Shown: positions 35,100-43,732, counted from the first letter of the stretch. The stretch is DNA of 64,000 nucleotides from Tenacibaculum sp. 190524A05c (GCF_964036595.1 NZ_OZ038523.1:2176501-2240500); one strand, 5' to 3'. Made by a program: numbers and translations. The notes: generated by a model not told the origin, from the sequence alone.

Positions 35100-36101
35100 A
35101 TGGTAAAGATAGACAACATAGAACTTCCAGATTTTCCATTGCTACTAGCGCCAATGGAAGATGTTAGTGATCCTCCTTTCAGAGCTTTATGTAAGGAAAA
35201 CGGTGCAGATGTAGTATATACAGAATTTATTTCTTCTGAAGGATTAATTCGTGATGCTGCCAAAAGCGTTATAAAATTAGATATTTATGAGAAGGAGCGA
35301 CCTGTTGGAATTCAAATTTTTGGAGCCAATATGGATTCTATGCTACGCTCTATTGAAATCGTAGAGAAAACAAAACCAGACATTATTGATATCAACTTTG
35401 GATGCCCAGTTAAAAAAGTAGTTTCGAAAGGAGCTGGAGCTGGAATTTTAAAGGATATTGATTTAATGGTGAAATTAACTGAGGCCATGGTAAAGCATAC
35501 AGATTTACCAGTTACAGTTAAAACTCGTTTAGGTTGGGATCATGATTCTATCCGAATTGTTGAAGTTGCGGAACGTTTACAAGATGTGGGAATTAAAGCC
35601 ATTTCGATTCATGGTAGAACTAGAGCACAAATGTATAAAGGTAGTGCAGACTGGAAACCAATTGCTGACGTAAAAAACAATCCTAGAATGCATATTCCTG
35701 TATTTGGAAATGGTGATGTTGATTCACCAGAAAAAGCTATGGAAATGCGTGACAAATACGGGCTAGATGGTGCAATGATTGGAAGAGCATCTATCGGCTA
35801 CCCATGGTTCTTTAATGAAGTAAAACACTTCTTCAAAACTGGAGAACATTTACAGAAACCTACAATTGCTGAACGAGTAGAAGTTGCTCGTCGTCATTTA
35901 CAAATGTCAATTGACTGGAAAGGTGAACATTTAGGAGTTGTAGAAACAAGAAGACATTACACGAATTACTTTAAAGGAATTCCTCATTTTAAAGAATATC
36001 GATTGAAGTTAGTAACTTCTGATGATCCTAATGATGTTTTCAATGCTTTTAATGAGATTGAAAGTAAATTTGGAGATGCAAGAATTCCAGAAATAGGGTA
36101 G
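35100..36101 (+). CDS. dusB: tRNA-dihydrouridine synthase
   Basis: 333 aa. FMN-dependent TIM-barrel: 'PLLLAPMEDVSDPPFRALCK', 'DIINFGCPVKKVV' region with the catalytic Cys in GCP, 'VKTRLGWD' and 'HGRTRAQMYKGSADW'. It reduces uridines in the tRNA D-loop. The best match by pattern is the DusB group, as usual in Bacteroidota. It is divergent from the Lgt-like operon with 79 bp between start codons. Confidence 0.93.
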   Translation: MVKIDNIELPDFPLLLAPMEDVSDPPFRALCKENGADVVYTEFISSEGLIRDAAKSVIKLDIYEKERPVGIQIFGANMDSMLRSIEIVEKTKPDIIDINFGCPVKKVVSKGAGAGILKDIDLMVKLTEAMVKHTDLPVTVKTRLGWDHDSIRIVEVAERLQDVGIKAISIHGRTRAQMYKGSADWKPIADVKNNPRMHIPVFGNGDVDSPEKAMEMRDKYGLDGAMIGRASIGYPWFFNEVKHFFKTGEHLQKPTIAERVEVARRHLQMSIDWKGEHLGVVETRRHYTNYFKGIPHFKEYRLKLVTSDDPNDVFNAFNEIESKFGDARIPEIG

Positions 36102-36333
36102 TTTTTCCATTTATCGAAGAAAACATTCAATTCACCGAAAAACAAGCTTTTAACTATCTAATTTTCGACTGACGAAAAGGATTTCGGTTGTATCTTGCAA
36201 GTGTTAATTAGTTGTAATAATCCCAAGTTATAGAATTAATTAAATTTTGAGTTGATAAATGAAACATAAAGTAAATCTCGCCTTCCCGTATAGAGATCAC
36301 TAAAAAGAAACATGTATCAATCAAAACAATATA

Positions 36334-36359
36334 AAACCCTAGCGGGTTAGTTAGGGTTT
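36334..36359. terminator. Terminator-like hairpin downstream of the LolE-like gene
   Basis: AAACCCTA (36334-36341) pairs with TAGGGTTT (36352-36359) around 10 nt. The plus side is followed by CTTTTTTCT, the minus side by TTTT. It lies 24 bp from the permease stop and 230 bp after dusB, so it may serve both convergent units. The stretch 36102-36333 otherwise shows nothing. Confidence 0.7.
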
Positions 36360-36382
36360 CTTTTTTCTAATAACTTAGATTC

Positions 36383-37585
36383 TTATTTTCCGATAAAACT
36401 ATGCGATATTCTAGAACTTGCAATTTTTGCAGCTAGAAAACCAAGAGTAGCAATAGTAAACATCACTACAAGTAAATTTGTCCATCTGAACTCTACAGGA
36501 TATGGAATGTTTTGAGTAATCATAAACAATTCGAAACGCTGTTGTACAATTACCAAAATCACGCCTAGAATTAAACCAACTGCCATTCCTACAAGGCATA
36601 AAAGAAATCCTTGAAGAACAAATATTCGCTTAATATCTTGAAGCGTAGTACCAAGATCTAATAAAGTTTTTAAATTCTTTCTCTTATCGATTATCATCAT
36701 AATAATTGCACCAATAACATTGAACAACGCAATAATTACAATTAGCGTGAATATTAGATAGGAAACAAAATTCTCTGTATTGATTACTTTATAGATCAAA
36801 GCATTTAATTCTGCTCTAGTTTGAACATTATAATTCTCTCCTAAATTCTTCTGTAGTAATTCTGCCTCCTCATCAACACGATTTGGATCTCTTAATTTAA
36901 TCTCTACTCCTGTTATTTGTTTTGAATCATAATTCAATAATTGTTGAGCCACTTCCAATTCAGTGAAAACATATTTATTCTGATACTCTTCTGAACCAGA
37001 ATATACTCCAATTATTTGCACATTTGTAGATCTAAAAGCATTGTTTGCATTTAGTAAACCTTTACCAGGTTTAGGAACAAAAATCTTTAAAGGATCTGAA
37101 AGATTAAAAATTCTAAGCGAAAGTTTGTAAGAAATTCCATTTCCGATAACTGCTGTGTTTCTGAACTCAGGATCAATCCAGTTTCCAACAACCAAAGACG
37201 AATCTACAGCAACAACATCAGTGTAATTATTATCTACTCCTTTTATATAGGCAATATGACTCTTATCTTTATATTTTAAGAATACTCGTTCTTCCGCTAC
37301 CTTAGAAAAAGATTCAATATTTGTATTTGAGATTAACTCATCATCAACAATTTTAGAGTACTCAAAAGTTTTACTTTTTACTGGCGAAATTTTAATATCG
37401 GGATCTGATGCATTTAGTAAAGAATAACTAAACGTTCGTAATCCTGAAAAACCAGATAGAATTATAAATAAAGCTAAGGTCCCAACGATTACTCCAAACA
37501 TAGCAATTATAGTAATGATATTAATCGCATTAGTACTGCTCTTTGATCTTAAATATCGTTTGGCTATGTAAAAAGGAAAATTCAA
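36383..37585 (-). CDS. FtsX-like/LolC-LolE-type ABC permease
   Basis: 400 aa. One TM near 20-45 after 'FPFYIAKRYLRSKSSTNAIN', a large periplasmic MacB_PCD-like domain (about 50-260), then three TMs with 'NVIGAIIMMIIDKRKNLKTL', the FtsX-type coupling region. This is the lipoprotein-release (LolC/E) permease pattern; the ATPase LolD is not adjacent. It follows rbfA by 43 nt, an arrangement common in Flavobacteriaceae. Confidence 0.88.
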   Translation of the reverse strand: MNFPFYIAKRYLRSKSSTNAINIITIIAMFGVIVGTLALFIILSGFSGLRTFSYSLLNASDPDIKISPVKSKTFEYSKIVDDELISNTNIESFSKVAEERVFLKYKDKSHIAYIKGVDNNYTDVVAVDSSLVVGNWIDPEFRNTAVIGNGISYKLSLRIFNLSDPLKIFVPKPGKGLLNANNAFRSTNVQIIGVYSGSEEYQNKYVFTELEVAQQLLNYDSKQITGVEIKLRDPNRVDEEAELLQKNLGENYNVQTRAELNALIYKVINTENFVSYLIFTLIVIIALFNVIGAIIMMIIDKRKNLKTLLDLGTTLQDIKRIFVLQGFLLCLVGMAVGLILGVILVIVQQRFELFMITQNIPYPVEFRWTNLLVVMFTIATLGFLAAKIASSRISHSFIGK

Positions 37586-37628
37586 TTCGTGTTTAAATGA
37601 ATAGCAATTTAGTAATTATAATCTCGAC

Positions 37629-38024
37629 TTAACGTTTTTGTCTGCGTGGTAAAATTTCAGGATTTTTTATTGGATTATCATCCTCTCCATTCAATGACTT
37701 ATCAATCTCTTCGATATAGTCTAAACTATCATCTCCGAAGAATAATAAATCTGGCATTCTTCTTAATTGATTTCTTGTACGTTGTGCTAATTCATGACGA
37801 ATTAATGGTGTATTAGATTTTACACCTTCAACAATTTCATCTCTTTTATCCGAAGGAAAAACACTAAGATACACTTTAGCTACCCCAAGATCTGCAGTTA
37901 CTGAAACCTTAGATACTGAGATAATTACTCCTTTCATTCCGTTTTGAGCAGCACGTTGAAGTACATCAACTAAATCTTTTTGTAATAATGCTGCTATTTT
38001 TCGTTGCCTGTTCGTTTCTTCCAT
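37629..38024 (-). CDS. rbfA: 30S ribosome-binding factor A
   Basis: 131 aa. 'RQRKIAALLQKDLVDVLQ' at the N-terminus and the KH-like core with 'VTADLGVAKVYLSVFP' and 'RHELAQRTRNQLRRMPDLLFFGDDS' are RbfA hallmarks (split here over two quotations). It helps 16S rRNA 5'-end maturation and cold adaptation. A -7 box ends 4 nt before the ATG, predicting a leaderless message. Confidence 0.95.
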   Translation of the reverse strand: MEETNRQRKIAALLQKDLVDVLQRAAQNGMKGVIISVSKVSVTADLGVAKVYLSVFPSDKRDEIVEGVKSNTPLIRHELAQRTRNQLRRMPDLLFFGDDSLDYIEEIDKSLNGEDDNPIKNPEILPRRQKR

Positions 38025-38028
38025 GCTG

Positions 38029-38036
38029 CAAATTTA
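38029..38036 (-). promoter_or_regulatory. -7 element of rbfA-permease
   Basis: On the minus strand TAAATTTG matches TAnnTTTG and ends 4 nt before the rbfA ATG at 38024, so the transcript would be leaderless or nearly so. Confidence 0.5.
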
Positions 38037-38094
38037 CCGATAAATATTGAATTTGTGATGATTCATTGATTTAGATTCAAATATGTAAAAATAA

Positions 38095-38146
38095 AAAGTC
38101 GCCTTTTATAACTCTATTTGAAATAGCGCTATAATACGGCGACTTT
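38095..38146 (-). terminator. Terminator after the NarL-type regulator
   Basis: AAAGTCGCC (38095-38103) pairs with GGCGACTTT (38138-38146), enclosing a smaller CTATTT/AAATAG stem. On the minus strand it is followed by TTATTTTTA. Confidence 0.78.
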
Positions 38147-38168
38147 ATGCTCCTGTAAAATTGTAAAG

Positions 38169-38813
38169 TTATGGCATATAAATTTTATGTTTAATTGCAT
38201 ACATTACCAATCCTACTCTGTTTCTAATGTCTAATTTCGTAAACAAGCTATCTCTATAGCCGTCTATTGTTTTTGGACTTAAAAACATTTTCTCTGCGAT
38301 CTCTTTATACGTTAACTCTGAGCAAGCTAAACGCATAAACTTAATTTCGTTTTCTTTGAAATTAACTTGATCTCTACTTTTCTTTCCTGAAACAGAATCT
38401 AACAACAGGTTGGTTACACTTTTAGTGTGATAGAAACCATTATCCATTATTTCTAATAATGCTCTTTCTAAGACCTCTTTTTTAGTGTCTTTTAGCAAAT
38501 AACCAATGGCTCCTGCTTTTAACATTTTAAGGATAGTTCCATCAGCATCTTCCACAGATAATGCTAGGACATTAACATTAGGATAGTTGGTAACAACCCA
38601 TTCTGTTGTTTCAATACCATTCATTACAGGCATGTTGACATCTACTAGGACGATGTCAGGAATGTTTCGGGGGGAAGCAGTGAATTTTTCTTGAACTTCT
38701 CCTCCATTTTTACACGTGTATAATACTTTGAATTTATCAAAAGTATTAACCATACCTTCTATAGCCTGAGACAATAGCGTATGGTCGTCCACTACGACAA
38801 CTGAATATTTCAT
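38169..38813 (-). CDS. NarL/LuxR-type response regulator
   Basis: 214 aa. Receiver domain with acidic pocket at 9-10, phosphoacceptor Asp58 ('DIVLVDVNMPVMNG') and Lys in 'GYLLKDTKKEV'. C-terminal LuxR-type helix-turn-helix: 'ELTYKEIAEKMFLSPKTIDG' (about 165-185). It pairs with the histidine kinase 55 nt upstream. Targets are unknown. Confidence 0.93.
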   Translation of the reverse strand: MKYSVVVVDDHTLLSQAIEGMVNTFDKFKVLYTCKNGGEVQEKFTASPRNIPDIVLVDVNMPVMNGIETTEWVVTNYPNVNVLALSVEDADGTILKMLKAGAIGYLLKDTKKEVLERALLEIMDNGFYHTKSVTNLLLDSVSGKKSRDQVNFKENEIKFMRLACSELTYKEIAEKMFLSPKTIDGYRDSLFTKLDIRNRVGLVMYAIKHKIYMP

Positions 38814-38868
38814 GTACGTTAGGTAAAAGTTGGTTACTAAATTTTTTTTTTACTGTATATGTAGGAGA

Positions 38869-39627
38869 TTATACTCTATAAATGTAATAATAAATATTTA
38901 AAGTTGTACCCTTATTAGGTATAGATTTTAAATTGGCTTCCGCATTTATTAATTTAACTCTTGTTTTAATATTTTGTAATCCAATACCTTTTTTGTTCAC
39001 CTCATCGATATTAAAACCAACTCCGTTATCTTTTGCAGTTATTTCTAAAACATCCTCTTTAAAGTTTAAAAACACTTCTAATTTTGAGCCTCGAGCATGT
39101 TTTATTGTATTTGAAAAAAACTCTTGAAGAATCCTAAACATTATAATTCCGTGCTTCTGATCTATTTCCTGTTCTTCTCCCTTAACGGTTAAACTAGCAT
39201 CTATAAATTGCAAACGATTGAATCTCTCAATTTCTAACTCTAGAGCTTCTTTTAGTTTTACATTTTTAATAAACTCTGGATTAATAAGTTTTGATAAAGA
39301 ACGAATTTCATTCAAACTTTTGGTAATGGTTTCTGAAATATCGTTTAGATTTTCCGGTGAAGCATTTTGTAGTTGAATTTTAGCTAAAGTCAGGAGTTGC
39401 CCGATATTATCGTGCAACTCCCAACTTATATTTCTTAACGTTTCTTCTCGAATTTCTATCTGCGTTTCTGCAATTTCTTTCTCGAAACGCTCTTTTTCCT
39501 CTGCTTTTTCGCGTAATAAATGGTTCTTTCTTCTTTGAAATATTGTAAAAAGAACTATTAAAAATACAACAATTAAAACTATTAAAATTGTTGAGATTAT
39601 AAGTACCTCTGCTCCTTGCTGCTCCAT
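38869..39627 (-). CDS. NarX/DesK-type sensor histidine kinase with one TM
   Basis: 252 aa. One N-terminal TM (about 8-30), coiled coil (33-65), HisKA_3-type phosphoacceptor in 'ISWELHDNIGQLLTLAKIQL' (His72), and HATPase_c with 'QEFFSNTIKHARGSKLEV' and 'GIGLQNIKTRVKLI'. It has no sensing domain of its own beyond the TM; the 7-TM protein whose gene overlaps its start by 31 nt may provide it. Confidence 0.92.
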   Translation of the reverse strand: MEQQGAEVLIISTILIVLIVVFLIVLFTIFQRRKNHLLREKAEEKERFEKEIAETQIEIREETLRNISWELHDNIGQLLTLAKIQLQNASPENLNDISETITKSLNEIRSLSKLINPEFIKNVKLKEALELEIERFNRLQFIDASLTVKGEEQEIDQKHGIIMFRILQEFFSNTIKHARGSKLEVFLNFKEDVLEITAKDNGVGFNIDEVNKKGIGLQNIKTRVKLINAEANLKSIPNKGTTLNIYYYIYRV

Positions 39628-40214
39628 ATTAAACCGTAAATAATTCCTGAATACATAATAATCCCTAAGATATAAAGTATATAATAGAATGATCTATCAT
39701 TCATATACTTTAAAATTAGAAAAAACGGAATTGAACTCATATAAAAAATTATAAAAGAAACAGTTAACCAAAAAGGAAACACTTTTTTATAATTTATAAT
39801 TTTATCAGAAACAAGCAATTCTCTCAAGTAAAGAAAACAATAAATACTAGTATTCAGAGAACCAAATATTAATATATAATTTATTGATACTTCAACAAAA
39901 AGACTTGAAAACCAGAATAAAGAAAACAGAACATTCAAAACAACCATAAATAATAAAACCTTTTTACTATTAATTAGTTTTGAATAAGTCAAATAAATGC
40001 AATTAAATAATATCAGAGAGTAATAATAGTGAACATTAAATCCAATAACATCAGTCATAAGAAAATATAAACTTAATCCTTCAGTTACAACTGTTGCGAG
40101 CAATAAAGCTAATAAGTAACTCATGTAATTATTGGAGTACTTCTTATAGTTTTTTACCGTCATCAATAAAGCAACGAATTCAAAGCAAAATAAAACTACT
40201 AAAAATGATATCAT
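39597..40214 (-). CDS. Seven-TM membrane protein linked to a histidine kinase
   Basis: 205 aa, almost entirely hydrophobic, with about seven TMs and short loops; no extracytoplasmic domain. Its 3' end overlaps the kinase gene by 31 nt. The layout resembles a 7TM sensor region separated from its kinase domain. No named family recognised. Probable role as sensing partner is inference. Confidence 0.7.
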   Translation of the reverse strand: MISFLVVLFCFEFVALLMTVKNYKKYSNNYMSYLLALLLATVVTEGLSLYFLMTDVIGFNVHYYYSLILFNCIYLTYSKLINSKKVLLFMVVLNVLFSLFWFSSLFVEVSINYILIFGSLNTSIYCFLYLRELLVSDKIINYKKVFPFWLTVSFIIFYMSSIPFFLILKYMNDRSFYYILYILGIIMYSGIIYGLIWSSKEQRYL

Positions 40215-40227
40215 TTAAAACGCAAAA

Positions 40228-40830
40228 TTAATGGTAAGGTGGTCTAATTCCTCCAAAATTACCTGCACTACTTTCCTCTTCTCCTGAAAGTCCATCTCCT
40301 CTCATAGCAACAGATTTGTGAATGTCCTTATCCTCTGTTATACTTGATTTATTTTTATAATTCTCTTTATTATCATAGCGCCAATCGTAATTATAGTTTT
40401 CAAGTATCTCTTTAAGTGTAACTACACTGCCCTTTGATGATTTTAGAACATCAATTTCTACTTCTTTCCCATTTACCATTGTAGTTGGGATGTATAAAAG
40501 GTTTTCATACCCTTTCGCAATATCTTTTGGTGCATTTTCTTCATTATACACACCTTTAATAAAACTAATTCCTTTAAGCGATATGTTTCTTTTCTTAGCT
40601 TCAATCTCCATATACTCCATATAATTTTTAAGTTCATAAAAATCAAAAGTATTTATTCTTGTATCTTCAAAACCAAGTCCATTAACTAATAATTCAAATC
40701 TTGTTCTATCATACTCATGGAGCATTGTAGCAATTTGTTTATAGGTTAATAAACGTTTTGGTTTGCTTGGATCTGGCCCAACATTCCCAGAGCAAAAAAT
40801 CTTGCAAATGAATCTAAATAATTTTTTCAT
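40228..40830 (-). CDS. Hypothetical protein, first gene of the kinase/regulator operon
   Basis: 200 aa. It starts with 'MKKLFRFICKIFCSGNVG', a short hydrophobic stretch with two Cys; not a clear signal peptide. The middle (about 25-150) is mixed alpha/beta with 'YKQIATMLHEYDRTRF' and 'TTMVNGKEVEIDVLKSSKGS'. The C-terminus ends 'SAGNFGGIRPPYH'. I do not recognise a family. It is 13 nt upstream of the 7-TM gene. Confidence 0.65.
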   Translation of the reverse strand: MKKLFRFICKIFCSGNVGPDPSKPKRLLTYKQIATMLHEYDRTRFELLVNGLGFEDTRINTFDFYELKNYMEYMEIEAKKRNISLKGISFIKGVYNEENAPKDIAKGYENLLYIPTTMVNGKEVEIDVLKSSKGSVVTLKEILENYNYDWRYDNKENYKNKSSITEDKDIHKSVAMRGDGLSGEEESSAGNFGGIRPPYH

Positions 40831-41269
40831 GATTGTATAAGTTTAGTTTGATCCAAAAATACATTCTATTTTCTTTACCTAAACTCCCCATTATTCGAAT
40901 CTCTAATTAACTCAACATTTTAGGAATAAAAAATAGGAAAAACCCCTTTTAGCTATCGGTGGCTTTCCTATATCTATTTAAGTGTTTAATGGGGGAAAAA
41001 TCAGGATTATAAAAAAATTTTTCTTGAAAAGATTGATAACTACTTAAAAACCCCATATAAATATCACAACCTAATTTCACTTATTACCAAGAAGAAAAAC
41101 ACCTAAAAAAGTAACTGAAATCAACTTTTGTATTTCCAGTTTTAATACTGCGCTTCAACCTCTTTCTTTTATAAATCTTTGCCCTCGCTATTTCGAAATA
41201 CAGATATAATGGCGGAAACCGAAAAGCCAAATTTGAAAAAGAGTAGGTAACATTTTAAAATTATAAATC
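40831..41269. other. 439-bp noncoding region between divergent units
   Basis: No gene seen. The left part carries a minus-strand TATTTTTG (-7-like, 40854-40861) for the kinase operon. TAGGAAA (40934-40940) and TTTCCTA (40964-40970) can pair with extra C-G pairs inside. The right part is the leader of the DUF2589 gene, with the 12-bp palindrome TATTTCGAAATA at 41189-41200. Confidence 0.5.
40854..40861 (-). promoter_or_regulatory. -7 element of the kinase/regulator operon
   Basis: On the minus strand TATTTTTG matches TAnnTTTG, 23 nt before the ATG at 40830. No clean -33. Confidence 0.42.
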
Positions 41270-41890
41270 ATGCCAAATTTAGTACCTGAGTTAAACAGCT
41301 TAGATTTTAATGTATACGTTGGGGGACCATTACAGGCAGCTATTCAAGCTCAAACTGCAGCTTCTATGGCTACAGTTAACTTTATCAAAGAAGTAGGTTT
41401 TGAAAAAGATGCAGATCCTACAAAACCAGACGCATTGCGTTATGTAGATTTCCAATACAAGAAATCTGTTCCGAATCCGCATAAAGGAAAAACTGCTCAA
41501 GAATTATCTGATGAAGGATTACCTGCAAATACAGATACCGCTGCTAACTTTATAGATAGTGAAATCGAGATTAAAGTTCCATTTTTAACTATGTTAACAA
41601 TTCCATCAATTCGAATTGATGAAGTAAACATTGACTTTAATGCTCGTTTAAGTTCTACAGAAACAAGTAATGTTTCTTCTGAATTTGCAGCTAGTGCAGA
41701 ATTAGGAATCAATTACAAAATCGTAAACTTTAAAGCTTCAGCTTCTTACAAAAGAAACACTTCACAAGGTGTAAAAGTTGATAAAACTTACAACTTAGGT
41801 GTAAAAGTTAAAGCGGTAAATGACGAATTACCTGAAGGATTAAGTAGAATTTTAGATATGCTAGAAGATAGCATCGCAGCAGTAGCTTAG
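41270..41890 (+). CDS. DUF2589-family protein
   Basis: 206 aa, no signal peptide or TM. An amphipathic helical start 'VGGPLQAAIQAQTAASMATV' is followed by 'FIKEVGF', then a beta-rich body with 'KVPFLTMLTIPSIRIDEVNI' and 'YNLGVKVKAVNDELPEGLSR'. This is the DUF2589 pattern as I know it; no function is established. A terminator-like hairpin lies right after it, before two further unknown genes that appear to belong with it. The leader (from about 41190) is long for this genome. Confidence 0.82.
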   Translation: MPNLVPELNSLDFNVYVGGPLQAAIQAQTAASMATVNFIKEVGFEKDADPTKPDALRYVDFQYKKSVPNPHKGKTAQELSDEGLPANTDTAANFIDSEIEIKVPFLTMLTIPSIRIDEVNIDFNARLSSTETSNVSSEFAASAELGINYKIVNFKASASYKRNTSQGVKVDKTYNLGVKVKAVNDELPEGLSRILDMLEDSIAAVA

Positions 41891-41899
41891 TTTTAATTC

Positions 41900-41930
41900 A
41901 AAAGGTCATTCTTATTTTGAATGACCTTTT
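41900..41930 (+). terminator. Terminator-like hairpin between the DUF2589 gene and its neighbour
   Basis: AAAAGGTCATTC (41900-41911) pairs perfectly with GAATGACCTTTT (41919-41930) around 7 nt. Only a short T-run follows, so partial readthrough to 41972 is plausible. Confidence 0.78.
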
Positions 41931-41971
41931 AAACCATTCAATTTTCATCACTTAATTTAAAATTTTCAATT

Positions 41972-42643
41972 ATGATCAACTTAAATGAATATATCGGAAG
42001 TATTACAACAAGTTTAACTGAAGCAAGAATGATTTCTGATTTAAAATCTTTAGAAATCGCAGAGAAATTTGCACAGCACGACTTGCTAAAACATTTTTCT
42101 ATTCCAAGATTTAGAGCTCAAAACATTGAACTTACGATTCCTGTAGCTATAGGAGAATTAGAAACACAATACGAAAAAGACTATCAGCCAATTGACAATA
42201 TCGAATTTAGTTCTCAGACCTACACTATTTTGAAGGACGTTGCTCAAAAATCATCTTTTGATAGAAAAACATCGATCCAACTGAAATCAGTTATCAATAA
42301 TGAAGTTGAATTATTAGAAAAGAAAATTAAGGCAACAAATGATGAATCAAAATCTTTACAAGCCTACTCTGAGAGAATTGCTGAACAATTTTTAGCAATT
42401 TCAAGAGAGAAAATTGAATTTCCGGTTTTAACCAAAAGAATATCTCAAAGTTTAGCATCCCAAATAAAACCTAAACAACCTGCCAAACAAGAACCAAAAG
42501 TAATTGTTGAAAGTCATAAACTTCAAGAAATAAAACCTGAGAATATTATTCAGATTAAAATGACATTAAACGAAGAAGGTATGGAATGGCATACTTCTGA
42601 GGATGATAATGGAAATGTGAATTCTAAATTATTACCAGAATAG
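41972..42643 (+). CDS. Unknown protein of the DUF2589 cassette, related in layout to DUF2589
   Basis: 223 aa, cytoplasmic. The start 'YIGSITTSLTEARMISDLKS' is helical, followed by 'LLKHFSIPRFRAQNIELTIP', which mirrors the helix-then-'IPxxR' plan of the DUF2589 neighbour. A coiled-coil region about 90-150 and a Lys/Pro-rich linker lead to a final strand 'IIQIKMTLNEEGMEWHT'. I have seen this N-terminal pattern beside DUF2589 proteins in other phyla but cannot name a function. It ends 2 nt before the next gene. Confidence 0.7.
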   Translation: MINLNEYIGSITTSLTEARMISDLKSLEIAEKFAQHDLLKHFSIPRFRAQNIELTIPVAIGELETQYEKDYQPIDNIEFSSQTYTILKDVAQKSSFDRKTSIQLKSVINNEVELLEKKIKATNDESKSLQAYSERIAEQFLAISREKIEFPVLTKRISQSLASQIKPKQPAKQEPKVIVESHKLQEIKPENIIQIKMTLNEEGMEWHTSEDDNGNVNSKLLPE

Positions 42644-42645
42644 CC

Positions 42646-43191
42646 ATGAGAAAGTCAACGACCAAAATTGTTCGCGATATTGAGGCACAACTTGCACAAA
42701 TTTCAACCATCGTCAACCTACTTGAAAAAAAGAGTAGTACTAGTTCTAAAAAATTAAAGGATTGGTTAACAGAAACAGAAGACATGCTTCAACAATTGAG
42801 TATTCCAGAAGCTTCTATGTTTGCCGTAAAAAGAGGAGAATTGACTACTTTTTTACCAAAGGATTCGAGAAATAAAAGAAAGGAACTCTATTTTTTCTCA
42901 GCTAACCTATTAACCAATGCGCAATCGGATTTATGGGATGTGTACAAAAAGCACACTGAGAAATTAGAAAACGCGACGCAACTGATTCATCAATTGCTCC
43001 AAATTATTTATCAAACCAAACAATTTAAGTACGATACCAATGAAGATTTTACTTTATTCATTCATCAAATTTGGGATTTTTGTGCTGCTCATGATCAGCT
43101 AAAAGCACTTACTGTGCAAATTCTTTCATTAATCAACAAAACTGATGTGTTACTTGTATTGGCCAAAGAAATTGAAATAGAAAATCTATAA
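42646..43191 (+). CDS. Unknown helical protein of the DUF2589 cassette
   Basis: 181 aa, predicted almost entirely alpha-helical and soluble: 'IVRDIEAQLAQISTIVNLLE' at the start and repeated heptad-like stretches throughout. No TM, signal peptide or recognised motif. The 2-nt spacing from the previous gene indicates co-translation. Function unknown. Confidence 0.7.
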   Translation: MRKSTTKIVRDIEAQLAQISTIVNLLEKKSSTSSKKLKDWLTETEDMLQQLSIPEASMFAVKRGELTTFLPKDSRNKRKELYFFSANLLTNAQSDLWDVYKKHTEKLENATQLIHQLLQIIYQTKQFKYDTNEDFTLFIHQIWDFCAAHDQLKALTVQILSLINKTDVLLVLAKEIEIENL

Positions 43192-43223
43192 AACATCATA
43201 CTAAGATTTTTTATTTTTACATC

Positions 43224-43628
43224 ATGAACAAAATTGAACACATTGGTATTGCTGTAAAAAGCATTGAAAAATCGAACGCTTTATTCGCTTCTCTATTTGG
43301 AGAGGAACATTATAAAATTGAAGAAGTAGCTAGTGAAGGCGTAAAAACTTCTTTCTTTAAAACAGGACCGAATAAAATTGAGCTTTTAGAAGCTACAAAA
43401 CCTGACAGTCCTATTGCGAAGTTTATTGAGAAAAAAGGTGAAGGAATTCACCATATTGCTTTTGCTGTAGATGATATTGAAAGTGAAATTAAACGATTAC
43501 AAAACGAAGGGTTTACTGTTTTAAATGAAGTTCCTAAAAAAGGAGCTGATAATAAACTAGTAGCGTTTTTACATCCGAAAACAACTAACGGAGTTCTTAT
43601 TGAACTTTGCCAAGATATTAAAAGTTAG
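43224..43628 (+). CDS. mce: Methylmalonyl-CoA epimerase
   Basis: 134 aa VOC-fold enzyme. 'NKIEHIGIAVKSIEKS' opens with the metal-binding His, 'NKIELLEATKPDSPIAKFIE' carries the next ligand and 'GEGIHHIAFAVDDIES' supplies another. It interconverts R- and S-methylmalonyl-CoA in propionate/methylmalonyl metabolism. The 33-nt gap from the previous gene would allow readthrough, but the terminator at 43699-43732 isolates it from ftsX. Confidence 0.94.
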   Translation: MNKIEHIGIAVKSIEKSNALFASLFGEEHYKIEEVASEGVKTSFFKTGPNKIELLEATKPDSPIAKFIEKKGEGIHHIAFAVDDIESEIKRLQNEGFTVLNEVPKKGADNKLVAFLHPKTTNGVLIELCQDIKS

Positions 43629-43698
43629 AAGGTAGGGTATTTCAAAAGTGAATTGTTTTATTAGTGTTAAACATTTTTTTGATTTATTTTTCACCTCT

Positions 43699-43732
43699 AA
43701 AAAGAGAAGTATTCTTGCTCACTTCTCTTTTT
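43699..43732 (+). terminator. Intrinsic terminator after mce
   Basis: AAAAAGAGAAGT (43699-43710) pairs with ACTTCTCTTTTT (43721-43732) around 10 nt, followed by TT and T-rich sequence. Confidence 0.88.

Noticed and set aside
35027..35263. 78-codon minus-strand frame opposite dusB
   Set aside because: Antisense to the dusB N-terminus and it overlaps both promoters of the divergent pair.
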